Shown here: in pieces, positions 62,841-64,000 of the stretch
Layout of the letters: each line of letters opens with the position of its first letter
Position numbering within the stretch: the first letter of the stretch is position 1
Assembly: GCA_028707175.1 (NCBI GenBank)
Contig: JAQTUV010000004.1
Location: 186,001-250,000 of the forward strand
Source of the DNA: Sideroxydans sp.
Lineage (GTDB): Bacteria; Pseudomonadota; Gammaproteobacteria; Burkholderiales; Gallionellaceae
DNA length: 64,000 nt
Direction: 5' to 3'
Translations under genes and position numbers: made by a program
The notes under the pieces: model-generated
What the model was told of the DNA's origin: nothing
The model's database searches: none
Seen by the model: the letters and a program-made list of their open reading frames with translations, nothing else

Positions 62841-64000
62841 TTAAACCCTGAATTTGCTCACTGCGGTCTTCAAATCACGGGCTAATTGATCCAAATGTGC
62901 GATGCCTTCTTCTGATTGTGCAATCGCCGCATGATTTTCTTCGGCCATCTGGGCGATCTGCTCGACATGGCGTGCGATCTCATTACTCGCGATGGATTGC
63001 TCGGCAACCGATGCGGCGATATCGCCCACGCCCGCACTTGATTGCTCAACCGCAAGGCCAGCCTCTTTCAGTACGACAGAGACCTCATCCACGTGACGCT
63101 GTGTCGAACTCAAAGAGTGCAAACCGTCTTGCACTGATTTTTCTACCGTGTTGGATTGTTGCTCCAAAGATTGCGTAATACGATCAATCTCATTTGCCGA
63201 TTGCGCTGATTTTTCAGCCAATTTTCGCACTTCATCGGCCACCACTGCGAAGCCTCGGCCTTGCTCACCCGCACGCGCAGCTTCAATCGCAGCATTCAGT
63301 GCGAGCAAGTTGGTTTGATCGGCAATGTCTTTAACTTGCTGTGTCATGCTAGCAATGGTGCGAGCGCTGGTGATGAACTGATTTACAGAATTTGCGATCT
63401 GATTGACGGTGTTTTCCACCTGCCCTACATCCTTGATCATTTCCCCTGTGCTTTGGTTGCCTAAGCGCGTCTTTTCCAAGCTTGATTCAGCTAGTCTACG
63501 CACGCCATTGGTACTGTCAGACACCGAAGCGATACTCACCGTCATCTCTTCTACCGCTGATGCCGTTGAGGCTGCAGCCTCACTCTGCGCATGTGACCCT
63601 TGGGTGATCTGCTTCGAACTTGCGGACAATTGAGCCGCCGTGCTTACCACACTGTCGGCACTGCTATTCACTTGCGAGATGGTTTGCCTGAAGCTACTCA
63701 ACAAGGAGTTATAGGCAACAGCGGACTGCGCGATCTCATCTTGTCCATGTACCGAAACTTGACGTGACAAGTTGCCATCGGATGCAGTGCTCATCATCGC
63801 ATCGCGCATATCCGTAGTTGAACGAGACACACCACTGATGATCGAAAACCCCAAGCCGCCGCCCACCATTGCAGCGAACAGCATGCCCAGCACCAACACC
63901 ATCTCCGCTGTTTGCGCTGCAGACATCGCACTTTCTAATGCGTGTTTTGCCGCTTCGTCCTCGTGCTCAGCCACAACACGTCCTTTTGCAATGGCATCAG
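62841..64000 (-). CDS. Methyl-accepting chemotaxis protein, 5' partial
   Basis: The frame runs off the right edge; the GTG at 63974 is internal. The visible part has a sensor-domain end ([23 protein letters not shown]), a membrane helix ([22 protein letters not shown]), a HAMP domain with [17 protein letters not shown], and a complete signalling domain with [39 protein letters not shown]. There is no CZB domain. It ends 70 bases before the soluble chemoreceptor gene on the same strand. Confidence 0.92.
   Translation of the reverse strand, partial: DAIAKGRVVAEHEDEAAKHALESAMSAAQTAEMVLVLGMLFAAMVGGGLGFSIISGVSRSTTDMRDAMMSTASDGNLSRQVSVHGQDEIAQSAVAYNSLLSSFRQTISQVNSSADSVVSTAAQLSASSKQITQGSHAQSEAAASTASAVEEMTVSIASVSDSTNGVRRLAESSLEKTRLGNQSTGEMIKDVGQVENTVNQIANSVNQFITSARTIASMTQQVKDIADQTNLLALNAAIEAARAGEQGRGFAVVADEVRKLAEKSAQSANEIDRITQSLEQQSNTVEKSVQDGLHSLSSTQRHVDEVSVVLKEAGLAVEQSSAGVGDIAASVAEQSIASNEIARHVEQIAQMAEENHAAIAQSEEGIAHLDQLARDLKTAVSKFRV

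Noticed and set aside
62816-62844. FliA promoter for the soluble chemoreceptor
   Set aside because: GCCGATGA is present but TTAA lies 17 bases away rather than 15, so the match is too weak to list.

Overview
The window looks like chromosomal DNA of a free-living, motile betaproteobacterium. The evidence is a 2-methylcitrate locus of the acnD/prpF type, pgaBCD, flagellar flhB, several methyl-accepting chemotaxis proteins and c-di-GMP enzymes, and moderate GC with REP-type palindromes between genes. A Nitrosomonadales or Rhodocyclales relative is my guess from gene content; no 16S rRNA is present to settle it.

Layout. 1-4694: a GGDEF/EAL protein (cut by the left edge), a response regulator with TPR repeats and a small soluble histidine kinase, all on the + strand. 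4707-9202: an ECF sigma factor with its NrsF-type membrane anti-sigma factor (- strand), divergent from a bufferin operon: bufA1-like precursor, bufB-like MNIO enzyme, bufC-like partner, DoxX and a Tat-exported FecR-like protein. The intergenic region has an exact GTAACC-N16-CGAA promoter of the kind known for Caulobacter SigF. 9484-18592: GntR regulator with two TTGTCGACAA-type operators, then prpB, prpC, acnD, prpF, prpE, with three copies of a ~125-bp paired-palindrome element inside the cluster. 18740-24348: YidB-like protein, dimeric-type dUTPase, a MocR regulator divergent from ccoG and an aminotransferase. 24358-28161: pgaBCD without an adjacent pgaA. 28556-35396: two divergent arms around a HutC-type GntR gene, carrying three different CitE/HpcH-family lyases, a mesaconyl-CoA hydratase and an acyl-CoA ligase. 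This looks like a C4/C5-dicarboxyl-CoA pathway that could release propionyl-CoA for the prp cycle. 35525-38344: an exported protein of unknown function and a long-chain acyl-CoA synthetase.

38352-41057 is the clearest accessory gene: an AT-richer 901-aa protein beside tRNA-Lys. I read it as HEPN-like (R-x4-H) + STAND NTPase + TPR + C-terminal cold-shock-like domain, a candidate anti-phage or nucleic-acid-triggered protein. 41331-44170: queG, tsaE, amiC. 44187-54278: a five-gene sensory operon (HD-GYP response regulator, di-haem peroxidase, two hybrid kinases, FIST protein). 54494-64000: flhB without flhA, a split PAS/chemoreceptor pair behind a FliA-type promoter, an array of 131-bp tandem repeats, a large PAS-GGDEF-EAL protein, and two more chemoreceptors, the last cut by the right edge.

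Two repeat families recur: (A) CCCTCTCCCGC..GCGGGAGAGGG palindromes and (B) GTCGGGCTGAAGCCCGAC palindromes. Family B sits at gene ends and supplies at least two stop codons. The strongest leads are the HEPN-STAND protein, the CitE/Mch cluster and the bufferin operon with its extra FecR-like member.
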